DNA of 64,000 nt from Sinorhizobium terangae (GCF_009601505.1 NZ_WITC01000128.1:1-64000); one strand, 5' to 3'; positions 33,344 through 42,200 are shown, counted from the stretch's first letter. Numbers and translations: made by a program. Notes: a model not told the origin generated them from the letters alone.

Positions 33344-34042
33344 ATGGCATTCGATCTCAAACGCCGCCTTGCCGCGGAAGCCCTTGGCACCGCAATTCTT
33401 GTCGCGACCGTCGTCGGCTCCGGGATCATGGCCGACCGTCTCTCCGACGACGTGGCGGTCTCGCTGCTCGGCAACACGATGCCGACGGGCGCGATCCTCG
33501 TCGTCCTCATCAGCATTCTCGGCCCCATCTCCGGCGCGCACTTCAATCCGGCCGTGACGATGGTGTTTGCGGCAAGGCGCGAGATCGAGGCGACGGCGGC
33601 CGTGCTCTACATCCTCGCCCAGGCCGTGGGCGGCATCGCCGGCACGTTGATCGCCCATGCCATGTTCGACCTTCCCCTGTTCCAGGTGTCGGAAACGGTC
33701 CGCACGGGAACAGGCCAGTGGATCGCCGAGGCGGTTGCCACCTTCGGACTCGTCCTCACGATCCTCGCGGGCCTGCGCTTCCGCGCCGACGCCATTCCGT
33801 GGCTGGTCGGCCTCTATATCACGGCGGCCTACTGGTTCACGGCGTCGACCTCGTTCGCGAACCCCGCCGTCGCCGTCGCCCGCGCATTCTCGAACACATT
33901 TTCGGGCATCCGCCCAACGGACGTGCCGGGCTTCATAGTCGCCGAAGTCGTCGGCGCACTCGTCGCCACAGCCGTCGTCGGATGGATGTTCGCCGAACGA
34001 AACACGGCAGTGTCTCCCATAACCGTCAAGGAAGCCGAATGA
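33344..34042 (+). CDS. aqpS: aquaglyceroporin AqpS (arsenite channel)
   Basis: This 232-residue MIP-family channel has six membrane helices and two NPA half-helices: AHFNPAVTMVF (NPA at 68-70) and FANPAVAVAR (NPA at 173-175). In Sinorhizobium meliloti an aquaglyceroporin replaces ArsB in the ars operon: arsenite formed by ArsC leaves the cell down its gradient through it. The present gene sits at the same kind of place, between two arsC genes. Its stop overlaps the next start by four bases (ATGA), and it begins 3 bases after the first arsC, so expression is coupled. Confidence 0.92.
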   Translation: MAFDLKRRLAAEALGTAILVATVVGSGIMADRLSDDVAVSLLGNTMPTGAILVVLISILGPISGAHFNPAVTMVFAARREIEATAAVLYILAQAVGGIAGTLIAHAMFDLPLFQVSETVRTGTGQWIAEAVATFGLVLTILAGLRFRADAIPWLVGLYITAAYWFTASTSFANPAVAVARAFSNTFSGIRPTDVPGFIVAEVVGALVATAVVGWMFAERNTAVSPITVKEAE

Positions 34043-34470
34043 CCATGGACGTCACCATTTATCACAACCCCGCATGCGGGACTTCGCGTAACACACTGGC
34101 CCTGATCCGCCACGCCGGCATCGAGCCAAAGGTCATCGACTACTTGAAAACGCCGCCGACCCGCGAGGAACTCGCGAAGATGATCCGCGACGCCGGCTTC
34201 TCCGTCCGTGAGGCCATCCGGGAGAAGGGAACGCCCTATGCGGAGCTCGGTCTGGACGATCCGGCACTCTCCGATGAGCAGCTCCTGTCGGCAATGCTGG
34301 AGCATCCGATCCTCATCAACCGCCCCTTCGTCGTCACTCCGATGGGCACCCGGCTGGCACGGCCGTCCGAGGCCGTTCTCGACATCCTGCCCGCCGAGGC
34401 GTTCAAGGGACCGTTCGTCAAGGAAGATGGAGAGAAGGTTCTTGATGAAGAAGGCCGCCGCATTGTCTGA
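34039..34470 (+). CDS. arsC: arsenate reductase, glutaredoxin-dependent type
   Basis: This 143-residue protein of the ArsC/Spx family has a thioredoxin-like fold. The catalytic Cys lies in [16 protein letters not shown] (about residue 12), followed by the conserved [12 protein letters not shown] and the Arg-containing [15 protein letters not shown] segment. It reduces arsenate with glutathione and glutaredoxin. The start ATG overlaps the aqpS stop; a second ATG lies at 34045. The arsH frame begins before this stop, so translation is coupled on both sides. Two different arsenate reductases in one operon suggest use of both thioredoxin and glutaredoxin electrons. Confidence 0.92.
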   Translation: MTMDVTIYHNPACGTSRNTLALIRHAGIEPKVIDYLKTPPTREELAKMIRDAGFSVREAIREKGTPYAELGLDDPALSDEQLLSAMLEHPILINRPFVVTPMGTRLARPSEAVLDILPAEAFKGPFVKEDGEKVLDEEGRRIV

Positions 34471-35170
34471 TCTTCCTGCCGCCGATCTGCGCCATCTCCT
34501 CAAGCCGGACGTCGACGCGCTCCGGCCGCCATTCTCGACCCATCCGCCGCGCATCCTGATCCTCTATGGATCGCTTCGTCAGGTGTCCTATTCGCGGCTC
34601 CTTGCCCAGGAGGCCGGACGGTTGCTGGAGCATTTCGGAGCCGAAGTGCGCTTCTTCGACCCTTCCGGCCTGCCGCTTCCGGACGACGCGCCCGCCAGCC
34701 ATCCGAAGGTCCAGGAACTGCGCGACCTGTCCGAATGGTCGGAGGGCCAGGTCTGGGTGAGCCCGGAACGCCACGGGGCGATCACCGGAATCATGAAGGC
34801 GCAGATCGACTGGATACCGCTTTCGATCGGCTCGATACGGCCGACCCAAGGCAAGACCCTCGCCGTTATGCAGGTGTCTGGCGGCTCGCAGTCGTTCAAC
34901 GCCGTCAACACGCTTCGCCTGCTCGGCCGCTGGATGCGGATGATCACGATTCCGAACCAGTCGTCCGTCGCCAAGGCGTACGAGGAGTTCGACTCAGACG
35001 GACGCATGAAGCCGTCGTCCCACTACGACCGCGTCGTTGACGTCTGCGAGGAGTTGGTCAAGTTCACGCTGCTGACCCGCGATGCCTCCGACTATCTTGT
35101 CGACCGCTACAGCGAACGCAAGGAAGATGCCGCCAAGTTGGAAAAGCGCGTCTCGCTCAAGTCCATCTGA
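34445..35170 (+). CDS. arsH: ArsH, NADPH-dependent FMN reductase
   Basis: This 241-residue flavoprotein is of the flavodoxin-like NADPH:FMN reductase fold. The FMN-phosphate loop reads [18 protein letters not shown] and the isoalloxazine contact lies in [18 protein letters not shown]. ArsH proteins oxidise trivalent organoarsenicals or act as general quinone and metal reductases. The ATG at 34445 has GGAGAGAAGG upstream and lies 26 bases inside the arsC frame, so the two are coupled. It is the last gene of the ars operon; a stem-loop at 35204-35230 follows. Confidence 0.93.
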   Translation: MKKAAALSDLPAADLRHLLKPDVDALRPPFSTHPPRILILYGSLRQVSYSRLLAQEAGRLLEHFGAEVRFFDPSGLPLPDDAPASHPKVQELRDLSEWSEGQVWVSPERHGAITGIMKAQIDWIPLSIGSIRPTQGKTLAVMQVSGGSQSFNAVNTLRLLGRWMRMITIPNQSSVAKAYEEFDSDGRMKPSSHYDRVVDVCEELVKFTLLTRDASDYLVDRYSERKEDAAKLEKRVSLKSI

Positions 35171-35203
35171 CGGCGATCCTCATGGGGTCGCAGCTGCCGT
35201 AGG

Positions 35204-35230
35204 CGGCTGGTCGCCTCACCCGACCAGCCG
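35204..35230. terminator. stem-loop between convergent arsH and DUF899 genes
   Basis: Arms CGGCTGGTCG (35204-35213) and CGACCAGCCG (35221-35230) are perfect around a 7-base loop. It lies between two convergent stops and could serve both, though no T-run follows on either side, so factor-independent termination is uncertain. Confidence 0.5.
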
Positions 35231-35244
35231 TCGTCGCTACCCGC

Positions 35245-36036
35245 TCACCTCTTGTCCGTGTCATGCTTCCGCATCGCCGCCTCGCCGGCGTCCGACACCT
35301 CGACCCATTTCTTGTCGGGCGCGGCATCCGCGATGTAGCTGTCGTGCCAGTTCCACCACTTGTAGGTCGGGGTCTGGGGGTAGCCCTCAGGCGAGTCCTC
35401 CCAGACCTCCTGCCGTCCGAGCGGCGTGATGTCGAGGTAGTTCCAGGTTCCCCCCATCTGCTCGTCGCCGCGATTGTTGATGAAATAGGTGCGGAAGATG
35501 CGGTCCCCGTCGCGGTAGAACACGTTGGTGCCGTGCCACTCGTCCACGCCGAAATCGGCGTCGAAGCTGTCGGTGATGGTGAACCACGGCATGTCCCAGC
35601 CCATTCGCGCCTTCAGCCGCTTGATCTCCTCCTGCGGTGCGCGCGAAACGAAGACGAGCGTCGTGTCGCGGGCATTGAGGTGCGCGAGATGAGCCACCTG
35701 GTCGGCCACCATGGAGCAGCCGCGGCAGGCGTGCTCGGGCCAGCCGAACACGCCCGGCTCGTAGAAGGCGCGGTAAACGATCAGCTGGTGCCGGCCGTCG
35801 AAGAGGTCAGCGAGACTGACCTTGCCGTCAGGCCCCTCGAACGCATAGTCTTTCGTGACGGCCATCCACGGCATTCGCCGGCGTTCGGCGGCGAGCGCGT
35901 CACGGGCGCGGGTCTGAGCTTTCTCCTTGACCAACAGCTTCTGCCGGGCCGCCTCCCACGCCCCGGGCGACACGACCGGCGGGGTGCGCATGGCAGGGTT
36001 TCCGGCTTTGCGTGTATTCTCGGCTGGCGTAATCAT
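35245..36036 (-). CDS. DUF899 family thioredoxin-like protein
   Basis: This 263-residue protein matches the DUF899 group, which has a thioredoxin-like fold. Seen are the start region VVSPGAWEAARQKLLVKEKA, DYAFEGPDGKVSLADLFDGR, the family Cys pair in HACRGCSMVADQVAHLAHLN, the strand TTLVFVSRAP and a C-terminal WKWWNWHDSY-like aromatic patch. Function is unknown, although the CRGC site suggests redox chemistry. The ATG at 36036 has GGAGGTTCAGAAACA upstream. It is convergent with the ars operon and appears monocistronic. Confidence 0.85.
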   Translation of the reverse strand: MITPAENTRKAGNPAMRTPPVVSPGAWEAARQKLLVKEKAQTRARDALAAERRRMPWMAVTKDYAFEGPDGKVSLADLFDGRHQLIVYRAFYEPGVFGWPEHACRGCSMVADQVAHLAHLNARDTTLVFVSRAPQEEIKRLKARMGWDMPWFTITDSFDADFGVDEWHGTNVFYRDGDRIFRTYFINNRGDEQMGGTWNYLDITPLGRQEVWEDSPEGYPQTPTYKWWNWHDSYIADAAPDKKWVEVSDAGEAAMRKHDTDKR

Positions 36037-36513
36037 TGTTTCTGAACCTCCTGATCCGGAGCGATGCGCCGCGCGTCACGGCGGCTCCTCGCCCGTTGTT
36101 GTTCGTAGGTTCAGTCTGACCCGGGATCTCGAGGAGTGCGAGTAACAAGTGTGTCGTCATTCCGATGACGCGGAATTGCAACCGCAACGGGCCGCCGGTC
36201 GACGAGAGCGCGATTCTTCACTCCGGAATCGATTTAAGGCAGGCGATCACGATAATTTTAGGTTGAATCGACCCAAAAATCATGAACGTGGTCGATCGTA
36301 ATGAGGTAGAGTGTAACGGGGGCGAACACCGTGCACACTTCTCCTCATTCCGCTTTAGCGCATCCGACGGGCAGAACGGCGCGTACTGACGCCCTGATTA
36401 ATATATTTAATAGCCAGCGCCTCGCACCAGAACGCATCATCTGGCCATCTGCGGGAATATTCAGCGCCCTGCTAGCGTCATAGCGCTGTCGTGCCAACGG
36501 AGGAAGATGAGCT
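36037..36513. other. intergenic region
   Basis: These 475 bases hold no gene I can support. A decayed RIME-like core (GGAATCGATTTAAGGC, near 36222) is the only family element seen. The part around 36260-36420 is less GC-rich. Confidence 0.4.
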
Positions 36514-36732
36514 ATGCCGATCAGACCGCACATTCCCCTTCCCGATGTCGACATGCTCAGCGCAGTGTTCGAGGAGTTGCTCGAGGATCATCAGATGCTC
36601 CGCGCCAGCACCGTGGCAGAGGGTACACTCACGCGCCTGATCTTCAATTATCACCTCGGCATTCGCGATCCGGCGCTCTTGAAAATGCTTACCGTGCCTT
36701 TCCTGCGGCAGCGTCTGTCAGGAACTCAGTGA
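36514..36732 (+). CDS. small hypothetical protein
   Basis: This 72-residue protein of unknown function starts MPIRPHIPLPDVDMLSAVFE and is predicted helical between residues 12 and 65 (LLEDHQMLRASTVAEGTLTR). No signal peptide, membrane helix or known motif is present. GGAGGAAGATGAGCT immediately before the ATG is a strong ribosome site and the main reason to call it. It is followed by a RIME element and stands alone. Confidence 0.6.
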   Translation: MPIRPHIPLPDVDMLSAVFEELLEDHQMLRASTVAEGTLTRLIFNYHLGIRDPALLKMLTVPFLRQRLSGTQ

Positions 36733-36780
36733 CGGGCGGGGAGATCGCCTTTACCCGACCCCGTCCCAATGCAGGATCGA

Positions 36781-36885
36781 CTACAGCGCCGCGCGTCTTA
36801 TCAGACGCGCAAAGGACGCTGCAGCACCTTGAATTGCTGCATGCTTTTTTCTTAAATCGGCTACGATTTAAGGAAAAATGCAGTA
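36781..36885. repeat. RIME1-like element, copy 8 (complete)
   Basis: CTACAGCGCCGCGCGTCTTA and TCAGACGCGCAAAGGACGCT form module one; TGCATGCTTTTTTCTTAAATC and GGCTACGATTTAAGGAAAAA then TGCAGTAG form module two. It lies between convergent small genes. Confidence 0.85.
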
Positions 36886-36925
36886 GCGCCCGCCCCATGC
36901 TCTGAATGACCGATGCGCCAAAGGT

Positions 36926-37150
36926 CTACGGTGTTTTTCCCGCGAGCGCCTTCATTTCCCTGATGAGTCGGTCGCGCTCGACGATGTAGAAAGCCAAGTT
37001 CATTTCAAACGTGAACAGCAGCTGGCGAGCGATGCTGGTGTCGCTGCCAAGATGCTTTAATTTGACAATGATTTCCCGCTGGATCAGCACATGACGGGCG
37101 CCCTCGGCGATGCGCCTTTCCGCTGCATCCAGGCGTCGATTGACGTACAT
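36926..37150 (-). CDS. small helical hypothetical protein
   Basis: This 74-residue protein is charged and helical throughout (RRLDAAERRIAEGARHVLIQ, then REIIVKLKHLG and MNLAFYIVERDRLIREMKAL). No known domain is recognised; the composition suggests a dimerising helix pair. The ATG at 37150 has GTGAGGTCAG upstream. It is convergent with the RIME element and has no close neighbour on its strand. Confidence 0.65.
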   Translation of the reverse strand: MYVNRRLDAAERRIAEGARHVLIQREIIVKLKHLGSDTSIARQLLFTFEMNLAFYIVERDRLIREMKALAGKTP

Positions 37151-37684
37151 CTGACCTCACCACGGGATCAGGGACATCTCATCGCTCATTGTCGCACAAG
37201 TCGCGAGAAACGTCGCGCTGTTCATTGGGACGAACGAGAAAAGCTACCAAGGAGAAGCGGCGCACCTTTCAAACCGACGGCCCTATTGAGGGCCCGCCGC
37301 GCGCCCACAAGCGGGGCCCTACGCTTTCCTTGCCGAAGGCCCCCGCTCTAAATCAATACTGAAATCACTATAGGTTTGTGTCGGTGCATGCCGCCGGCAC
37401 CCTCCCAAAGAGCGGAAGTATCGTCCTCTTTCGCCCCGCGATCCATGGACTTTGGTCCAGCAGGACAAGGGACAAAGGTCCCATATTCGATTTTTGCATG
37501 AACTTGTGGGGAGAACCCGCCGGGAGGGCGGCGGGCTCCTGTTGGTGAAAGATGTTGCCCGATGATCGCGCCACAACTTTCGGTATGTTCATGAAAACGG
37601 ATGGCTACTGCATAGGCAGTAACTCAAAGTACCACAGCGTCCTTCGCGCATCTGGCAAGAGGCGGGACGCTGTAGGTCAGGCCG
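37151..37684. other. intergenic region ending in a RIME element
   Basis: No gene is supported here. A GC-rich inverted segment (near 37505-37540, CCCGCC and GGCGGCGGG) and a RIME-like element at 37606-37675 (AACTCAAAGTACCACAGCGT, then GGCGGGACGCTGTAGG) are the only structures seen. Confidence 0.45.
37606..37675. repeat. RIME1-like element, copy 9 (partial)
   Basis: The GCGCATCTGGCAAGAGGCGG-type first module with CACAGCGTCC/GGACGCTGTAGG arms is present. The second module is reduced to CTACTGCATAGGCAGTA. It lies directly after the DUF1236 stop. Confidence 0.65.
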
Positions 37685-38092
37685 TCATCTGACGATCTGG
37701 ACCACGGTACGCGACCTCGGTTCGACGATCACCCGCTGGTCGTTGACCACGGCCACCGAGTATTCCGGAGCGTCCGGAATAGGAGTCAGCGCGACCGTCT
37801 CGGGAAGAGGCTGGCCAACGGCGATCCGTTTGCGAATGACGACCGATGGCGGTGCGGGCATCTGTTGGACCTGGGTAATCACTCTTGGCGGCGGCGGTGC
37901 CAGAGCGCCGCCAAGTGCGCCTCCGACAACGGCGCCAACGCCAGCACCGACCGGGCCACCGATAATGGCGCCCGTCGCCGCACCGCCGGCGATACCTGCA
38001 GCGGTGCCGCGGTTGCCATTGTTGCTATTCTGAGCGATCGCGGGGCCACCCAGGAGGGCAGCTGCCGCAGCGATGAGTATAAGTTTTCTCAT
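37685..38092 (-). CDS. DUF1236 family secreted protein
   Basis: This 135-residue exported protein has a signal peptide at residues 1-20 (MRKLILIAAAAALLGGPAIA, cleavage before QNS). A Gly/Ala-rich hydrophobic stretch (AAGIAGGAATGAIIGG then PVGAGVGAVVGGALGGALA) resembles glycine-zipper motifs that associate with membranes. The C-terminus carries the DUF1236 strand pair: YSVAVVNDQRVIVEPRSRTV. Function is unknown; members are widespread small envelope proteins of Rhizobiales. The ATG at 38092 has AGAGGAGGTAACA upstream, a very strong site. Confidence 0.85.
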   Translation of the reverse strand: MRKLILIAAAAALLGGPAIAQNSNNGNRGTAAGIAGGAATGAIIGGPVGAGVGAVVGGALGGALAPPPPRVITQVQQMPAPPSVVIRKRIAVGQPLPETVALTPIPDAPEYSVAVVNDQRVIVEPRSRTVVQIVR

Positions 38093-38280
38093 TGTTACCT
38101 CCTCTGTTGGATGAAAGGTCAACGAGCGTAACGAGAGAACTGTTCCAGCCGCAGGACTTAAGTCCGAGCGGCAAAGCCAAAGGTCCTAGGACGGTTGCGA
38201 GCCCTCCGTCTGAAACATATTGTGACGATAGAGCGCCAACGATACCAATAGTCCCCGACACCGCAGTTGGCGCGAAAAGT

Positions 38281-38327
38281 GGTCCCAGAGCCTACCGCGA
38301 TTGTCCCTTCTAAACCGCTCTGGGACC
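38281..38327. repeat. palindrome with 11-base arms
   Basis: GGTCCCAGAGC (38281-38291) pairs with GCTCTGGGACC (38317-38327). The preceding GCGCGAAAAGTG links it loosely to the AAAAGTG-type repeats. A decayed RIME module follows at about 38343-38400. No gene is seen in 38093-38477. Confidence 0.5.
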
Positions 38328-38477
38328 TCCTCTTTCTTAGGCAACAGCGCCGTGCGTCCTATCAGGCGCCCAGCAAACCATCGAAAAGCTGCAGCGCTTG
38401 TCACAACCGGCCTGAAATTGGTACTTTCGCTGCGTCCACCCTAAAAGAGCGCCCTCTACCCCACAGGAGCGAGAGAG

Positions 38478-38729
38478 ATGCGCGTCTGCGCGAAGCTCGA
38501 AGATGCGGCATTGGGTCCTTTCTGGACGCCACCGTTACCGGTCGACCGGGACAAGCTCAGCCCATCGATCCTGCGTGAACTCGATCAGCGCGGCGACCGT
38601 CGAAGCTTCAAGGGTTACGTGCTGCAAATCTATGACGTGCCGGACGGCAAACCGTCCGGTGTATTCGAAATCGCTTTCTGTTCGAAAACCGGGGCGGCAT
38701 GCGCGATTTACGAGTCCGAAGCAGGATGA
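38478..38729 (+). CDS. small hypothetical protein
   Basis: This 83-residue protein has no recognised domain. It reads as a short N-terminal arm (LGPFWTPPLPVDRDKLSPSI), a helix (LRELDQRGDRRSF) and a beta-rich end (GYVLQIYDVPDGKPSGVFEI then AFCSKTGAACAIYE) with two cysteines. ACAGGAGCGAGAGAG precedes the ATG, giving good support for translation. It is not obviously coupled to a neighbour. Confidence 0.5.
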   Translation: MRVCAKLEDAALGPFWTPPLPVDRDKLSPSILRELDQRGDRRSFKGYVLQIYDVPDGKPSGVFEIAFCSKTGAACAIYESEAG

Positions 38730-38867
38730 GCGCGACGCGAAGGGACGCGTCGTCGTGATGACCGAGCCTCATTGGTTTGCCGCCACCAACCCCCGAGACG
38801 CGGCTGGCATGTTCTTCCAGTTGCTTGTGGACTCGACCCCCGCAAGCCTGAGCACGGCGCTCGCAAC

Positions 38868-38970
38868 CACAGCGCCGCGTGTCGTATGAGACGCGCAAAG
38901 GACGCTGCAGCACTTTGAATTACTGGGTGTCTGTCCGTAAATCCGCTGCGATTCAAGGAAACAGATACTA
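38868..38970. repeat. RIME1-like element, copy 10
   Basis: CACAGCGCCGCGTGTCGTAT and GAGACGCGCAAAGGACGCTG form module one. Module two is diverged: CTGGGTGTCTGTCCGTAAAT, CCGCTGCGATTCAAGGAAAC. Confidence 0.7.
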
Positions 38971-38983
38971 CGTGCGCCGGCAT

Positions 38984-39220
38984 TCATTCGCGCCGCTTGC
39001 GAACAGCCAATCCTATCTCCGCGAGCGTTCCGAGCGCGACAGCGAACATGATCCAGTACAGCCCTTCATCGATCGCTTCGCCCAACGATGAAACCGTCGT
39101 GAACCGCGACACGAGATCCGGATCCAGATAACCTGTCGATATGACCAGCCCGAGCACGATCTGCCAGAGCCCGGCCACAAGCGCCACGATTGCTACAAGG
39201 CGAGCAGCGTATGAAAACAC
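38984..39220 (-). CDS. small membrane protein, two predicted helices
   Basis: This 78-residue protein has two hydrophobic helices (LVAIVALVAGLWQIVLGLVI and GLYWIMFAVALGTLAEIGLA) joined by a polar loop containing VSRFTTVSSLGEAIDE, and a basic tail VRKRRE. No family is recognised. I chose GTG at 39220 because GGAGGAGGTGGAAC lies directly upstream; the frame opens 20 codons earlier at a TTG. It is likely an inner-membrane protein. It lies 135 bases downstream of the MscS gene on the same strand and may be co-transcribed with it. Confidence 0.65.
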   Translation of the reverse strand: MFSYAARLVAIVALVAGLWQIVLGLVISTGYLDPDLVSRFTTVSSLGEAIDEGLYWIMFAVALGTLAEIGLAVRKRRE

Positions 39221-39355
39221 CGTTCCACCTCCTCCCTGTTGTCGCAGAACACCACGACGCTCAGGATACCATACGGTCAATGGCGTCGTGGCGGTGTGTG
39301 GCCGCTTTGGACGAAAGTGCTGTCGCTTCCAAGCCGTTCGCCGGCGTCGGGAAGT

Positions 39356-40435
39356 TCACCTCAAATTGCTCTTCGGAAATAGCACGCGATCAGGCTTTGC
39401 ATTCATTCGCGCCAACATTTCCTTGATCAAGCGTGTTTTGGTACGCCCCGCTTCCTTCGGCGGCACGAGGTAACGCACGATGGCCTCGAGCCAGGTGTTT
39501 TCACTGACGCGAAAATGAACCACGGGATGCTCCCTCACTTCGAGTTCGTCCACCGGCGTTTTCGATAGCATGTGCTTATAGACCTTCACCTTCTGGCTCA
39601 TGATATCCCCGATCTGCTCTTCCACTACCTCTCTCATGACTAGCGCCACGAATTCCAAATCGCTTTCATAGGCGAGCTGGAACTTGATTTCGTTCCAGAC
39701 ATAGGGAAACAGCGGCCAGGAGTAGTTGAAGACCGGCGTGTCAAACACGGTGGAGTTCGGAAACTTGATGATGCGTCCACTCGGATGGTCGGTCCAAAGA
39801 TATTCGCCGCCGAATTCCCATAACGTCGTGTCGAGATAGCTGACATCAACGACATCGCCATGGGCATCGCCGATGCGAATGCGGTCACCAACGCGATAAG
39901 GCGCCCTGGCCAGAATATAAATCCACGCGATGAAGCTGGCGATCGGCATTTGCAGCGCAAAGCCGAGAATCAATGAAATCAGGCCGAGCGAAACCACCGC
40001 CCCGTACCAGTTCACAAATAAAACTGAAATGGCCACGAAGACGATGGCGATGACGACGACCAATCGAAAAATACGTTTCAGGTTGAAACGCGAAACACGA
40101 TTGGGAATTCGGCCTATCAGAAAGACCTCGATAACGTTCGCCACGGTCAGCAAAACGAAAATGACAAGGGCGCCCCTGACGTAGTTCCGCACGCGCACCT
40201 GCAAAGGTGCGTCAAGCCATTCTATGCGCCAACTGAGCAGCACCTGGATGCCAAAAAGCAGCAAGGCGGCGGCAGCGAAGCCAACCATCCACCAGACGTC
40301 TGCCTTACGAAAGCTGAAGCGAGATTTTTCCTCGGGCTTGTTCGCCTTCTGCTGCATGGTCTGTGGATCAGCAGTCTGTTGCGCGGCCCGTTCAAGCCGA
40401 GAAAGGTTCTCCTGTTCCTTGTCGCGTCGTTCCAT
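39356..40435 (-). CDS. MscS-family mechanosensitive ion channel
   Basis: This 359-residue protein has a charged N-terminal extension (1-45), four hydrophobic segments (VWWMVGFAAAALLLFGIQVL; YVRGALVIFVLLTVANVIEV; LVVVIAIVFVAISVLFVNW; SLGLISLILGFALQMPIAS) and a soluble MscS beta domain (YRVGDRIRIGDAHGDVVDVS, then IIKFPNSTVFDTPVFNYS). The pore helix region and the FPNS motif are family signatures. Such channels open on hypo-osmotic shock and release ions. The start ATG 40435 is preceded by GGGGTGAAGAACCC; the frame opens earlier but lacks a start site. Confidence 0.88.
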   Translation of the reverse strand: MERRDKEQENLSRLERAAQQTADPQTMQQKANKPEEKSRFSFRKADVWWMVGFAAAALLLFGIQVLLSWRIEWLDAPLQVRVRNYVRGALVIFVLLTVANVIEVFLIGRIPNRVSRFNLKRIFRLVVVIAIVFVAISVLFVNWYGAVVSLGLISLILGFALQMPIASFIAWIYILARAPYRVGDRIRIGDAHGDVVDVSYLDTTLWEFGGEYLWTDHPSGRIIKFPNSTVFDTPVFNYSWPLFPYVWNEIKFQLAYESDLEFVALVMREVVEEQIGDIMSQKVKVYKHMLSKTPVDELEVREHPVVHFRVSENTWLEAIVRYLVPPKEAGRTKTRLIKEMLARMNAKPDRVLFPKSNLR

Positions 40436-40688
40436 GGGTTCTTCACCCCGATATGGCAACCACCCGGGACAGGGCTCCTCGTTGCTCGACGGCGGCATTC
40501 CGGTGATACCTCGCCCTATGGCAAAGCTTGATGGACAGTCCGAGGCAACGCCGTCGTTGTTTCGCAGCCCTATGCCGGATCAACATTCGTCCACACGGCC
40601 TAAAACAGCGAGTAACCTATTATATTCTACCATGGTCACTTGCCTCCAGGCATTCCTGCCGACGCGCTTGCGGCGGGCCTTGCGAGAA

Positions 40689-41348
40689 CTAATCTCGATC
40701 GGGTGCTCCCAACGGAAAAAAGCTCCGATAAGGGCGTGCCTCGTCGACGACCCGTGCCACCGAGGGGCGGGCGAGAAGCCGTGCCCTGTAGGCGGCGAGC
40801 GCTGCATGGTGTTCGGGAATCGGATGAACCCAGTCGGCATAGAAAAGCGCCGGTGCGGCGGCACAATCGGCAATCGTGAACCGACCGCAAGCGGCCCATT
40901 CCTTCGCTTGCAGGCGTGGCTCCAGCCAGGCGTAGCACCGGTCGAGCAGGGCACGCGCGTCGATTACGCCGCGCGGGTCGCGCTCACCTTCGCTGCGCAG
41001 GGCATTTCCGACAATCCGCTGCATCGGCGCATGGATATAGTCGTCGAACACGTCCGTCATCATGCGCGCCTCGAGCGCTTCGCGCGGATCCTCCGGCACC
41101 ATCGGCGTCCCACTTCCATGGAACAGGTCGAGATATTCGATCACCGCGTTGCTTTGCGTGACTTCCCTGTCCCTATCGACCAACGCGGGAAATTGTCCCG
41201 TCGGCGAGAGTTCGCCCATCCGCGCCTGATTCTCCGGATTGGCGGGATCGACCATCCGGAATTCGAAAGTCACGTTCCGCTCGTAGAGCGCGATCAGCGG
41301 TTTCCATACGAACGAGGCAAACGGGTGCCCGTAAAGTGCAATCGTCAT
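40689..41348 (-). CDS. glutathione S-transferase
   Basis: This 219-residue cytosolic enzyme conjugates or reduces compounds with glutathione. The N-terminal thioredoxin-like domain (1-80) starts MTIALYGHPFASFVWKPLIA and carries the cis-Pro region GQFPALVDRDREVTQSNAVI that binds glutathione. The helical C-terminal domain (90-210) holds the FTIADCAAAPAL N-capping motif common to GSTs. The start overlaps the stop of the SRPBCC gene by four bases (ATGA). It is the third gene of an ArsR-SRPBCC-GST operon. Substrate unknown. Confidence 0.9.
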   Translation of the reverse strand: MTIALYGHPFASFVWKPLIALYERNVTFEFRMVDPANPENQARMGELSPTGQFPALVDRDREVTQSNAVIEYLDLFHGSGTPMVPEDPREALEARMMTDVFDDYIHAPMQRIVGNALRSEGERDPRGVIDARALLDRCYAWLEPRLQAKEWAACGRFTIADCAAAPALFYADWVHPIPEHHAALAAYRARLLARPSVARVVDEARPYRSFFPLGAPDRD

Positions 41349-41824
41349 TGCGCGTCTCCGCCTAGTTGAAGGGTGGTTTCGATCATGTCGAACTGGATTC
41401 CGGTCCCGTGGCATCGATCGGCAGTGCCGTCCTTGCCGTCCAGAAACACGATCTGCTCGGTGTAGGAGACGCGGGTTCCCTCCCCTTGCGCTTCGAGTTC
41501 CAGACTCGACAAGGTGACGGAATGGAAGCGTCCGGAGTGATGCAGGTCATAGGCATAGACGAGGCGCCGGGCGGGCTCGATCACATGGAAGCGGGCCTCG
41601 AAACGCGTTACCAGGCCGCTTTCGTTGAAGCGGCCTTCGAGTACCTCCAGCCCGCCCACGCGAAAATCCATCGACCGGCGCAGCAATGTCCAACGTTCCG
41701 CCGGGCCGGTGAACCACTGTGCCTTGAGGTGCGGATCGGACCATGCGCCGAATACCCGGCTGGGCGGGGCCGCCCACACGCGTTTCAGTGTGAACGTACC
41801 GTGAAAGAAAGGCACTTCCGTCAT
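41345..41824 (-). CDS. SRPBCC/AHSA1-domain protein
   Basis: This 159-residue protein is of the AHSA1-like START/SRPBCC family. The opening TLKRVWAAPPSRVFGAWSDP and the strand-rich remainder (FHVIEPARRLVYAYDLHHSG) are typical of the group often paired with ArsR regulators. The fold has a deep hydrophobic cavity, so a small ligand or lipid is likely bound. ATG 41824 overlaps the ArsR stop (TGATG) and has GGGAGGAGACC upstream. Its own stop overlaps the GST start, so the three genes are tightly coupled. Confidence 0.88.
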   Translation of the reverse strand: MTEVPFFHGTFTLKRVWAAPPSRVFGAWSDPHLKAQWFTGPAERWTLLRRSMDFRVGGLEVLEGRFNESGLVTRFEARFHVIEPARRLVYAYDLHHSGRFHSVTLSSLELEAQGEGTRVSYTEQIVFLDGKDGTADRCHGTGIQFDMIETTLQLGGDAQ

Positions 41825-42198
41825 CAATGGTCTCCTCCCGCCGCCGGATCCGAAGGTCCGGCTTCACCCTTGAATTCACTGCTTTCGATGAGTTCGCCGA
41901 GCCGATCGAACCGGCTCTCCCAGACCTGGCGGCGCTCGTTCAACCAGCTTTCGACACGCCGGACCGCCTCGCTGGAGATCCGGCATTCGCGCGTGCGACC
42001 GCGCTTTTCCGTCACCACGAGCCCGCTCGCCTCGAGCACCTGGACGTGCTGATGGATCGCGGCAAGCGAGGTGTTGTAAGGCTTGGCCAACTCGCTCACC
42101 GAGGCCGGCCCCCGTGAGAGGCGATCGAGAATCCCCCGGCGCGTCGCATCTGCGAGCGCGTGAAAGGCCCTGTCGAGTTGCTCAGAACGTTCAACCAT
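41824..42198 (-). CDS. ArsR-family regulator of the SRPBCC-GST operon
   Basis: This 124-residue winged-helix regulator starts with RAFHALADATRRGILDRLSR, has the recognition helix region NTSLAAIHQHVQVLEASGLV and wing KRGRTRECRISSEA. It lacks the cysteine clusters of arsenic sensors and belongs to the ArsR group that goes with SRPBCC partners, where the signal is generally unknown. The ATG at 42198 gives the standard length; the frame opens 9 codons earlier. Two copies of ACTTAAGT lie upstream (42201 and 42240), the first touching the start codon. Confidence 0.9.
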   Translation of the reverse strand: MVERSEQLDRAFHALADATRRGILDRLSRGPASVSELAKPYNTSLAAIHQHVQVLEASGLVVTEKRGRTRECRISSEAVRRVESWLNERRQVWESRFDRLGELIESSEFKGEAGPSDPAAGGDH

Positions 42199-42200
42199 AC

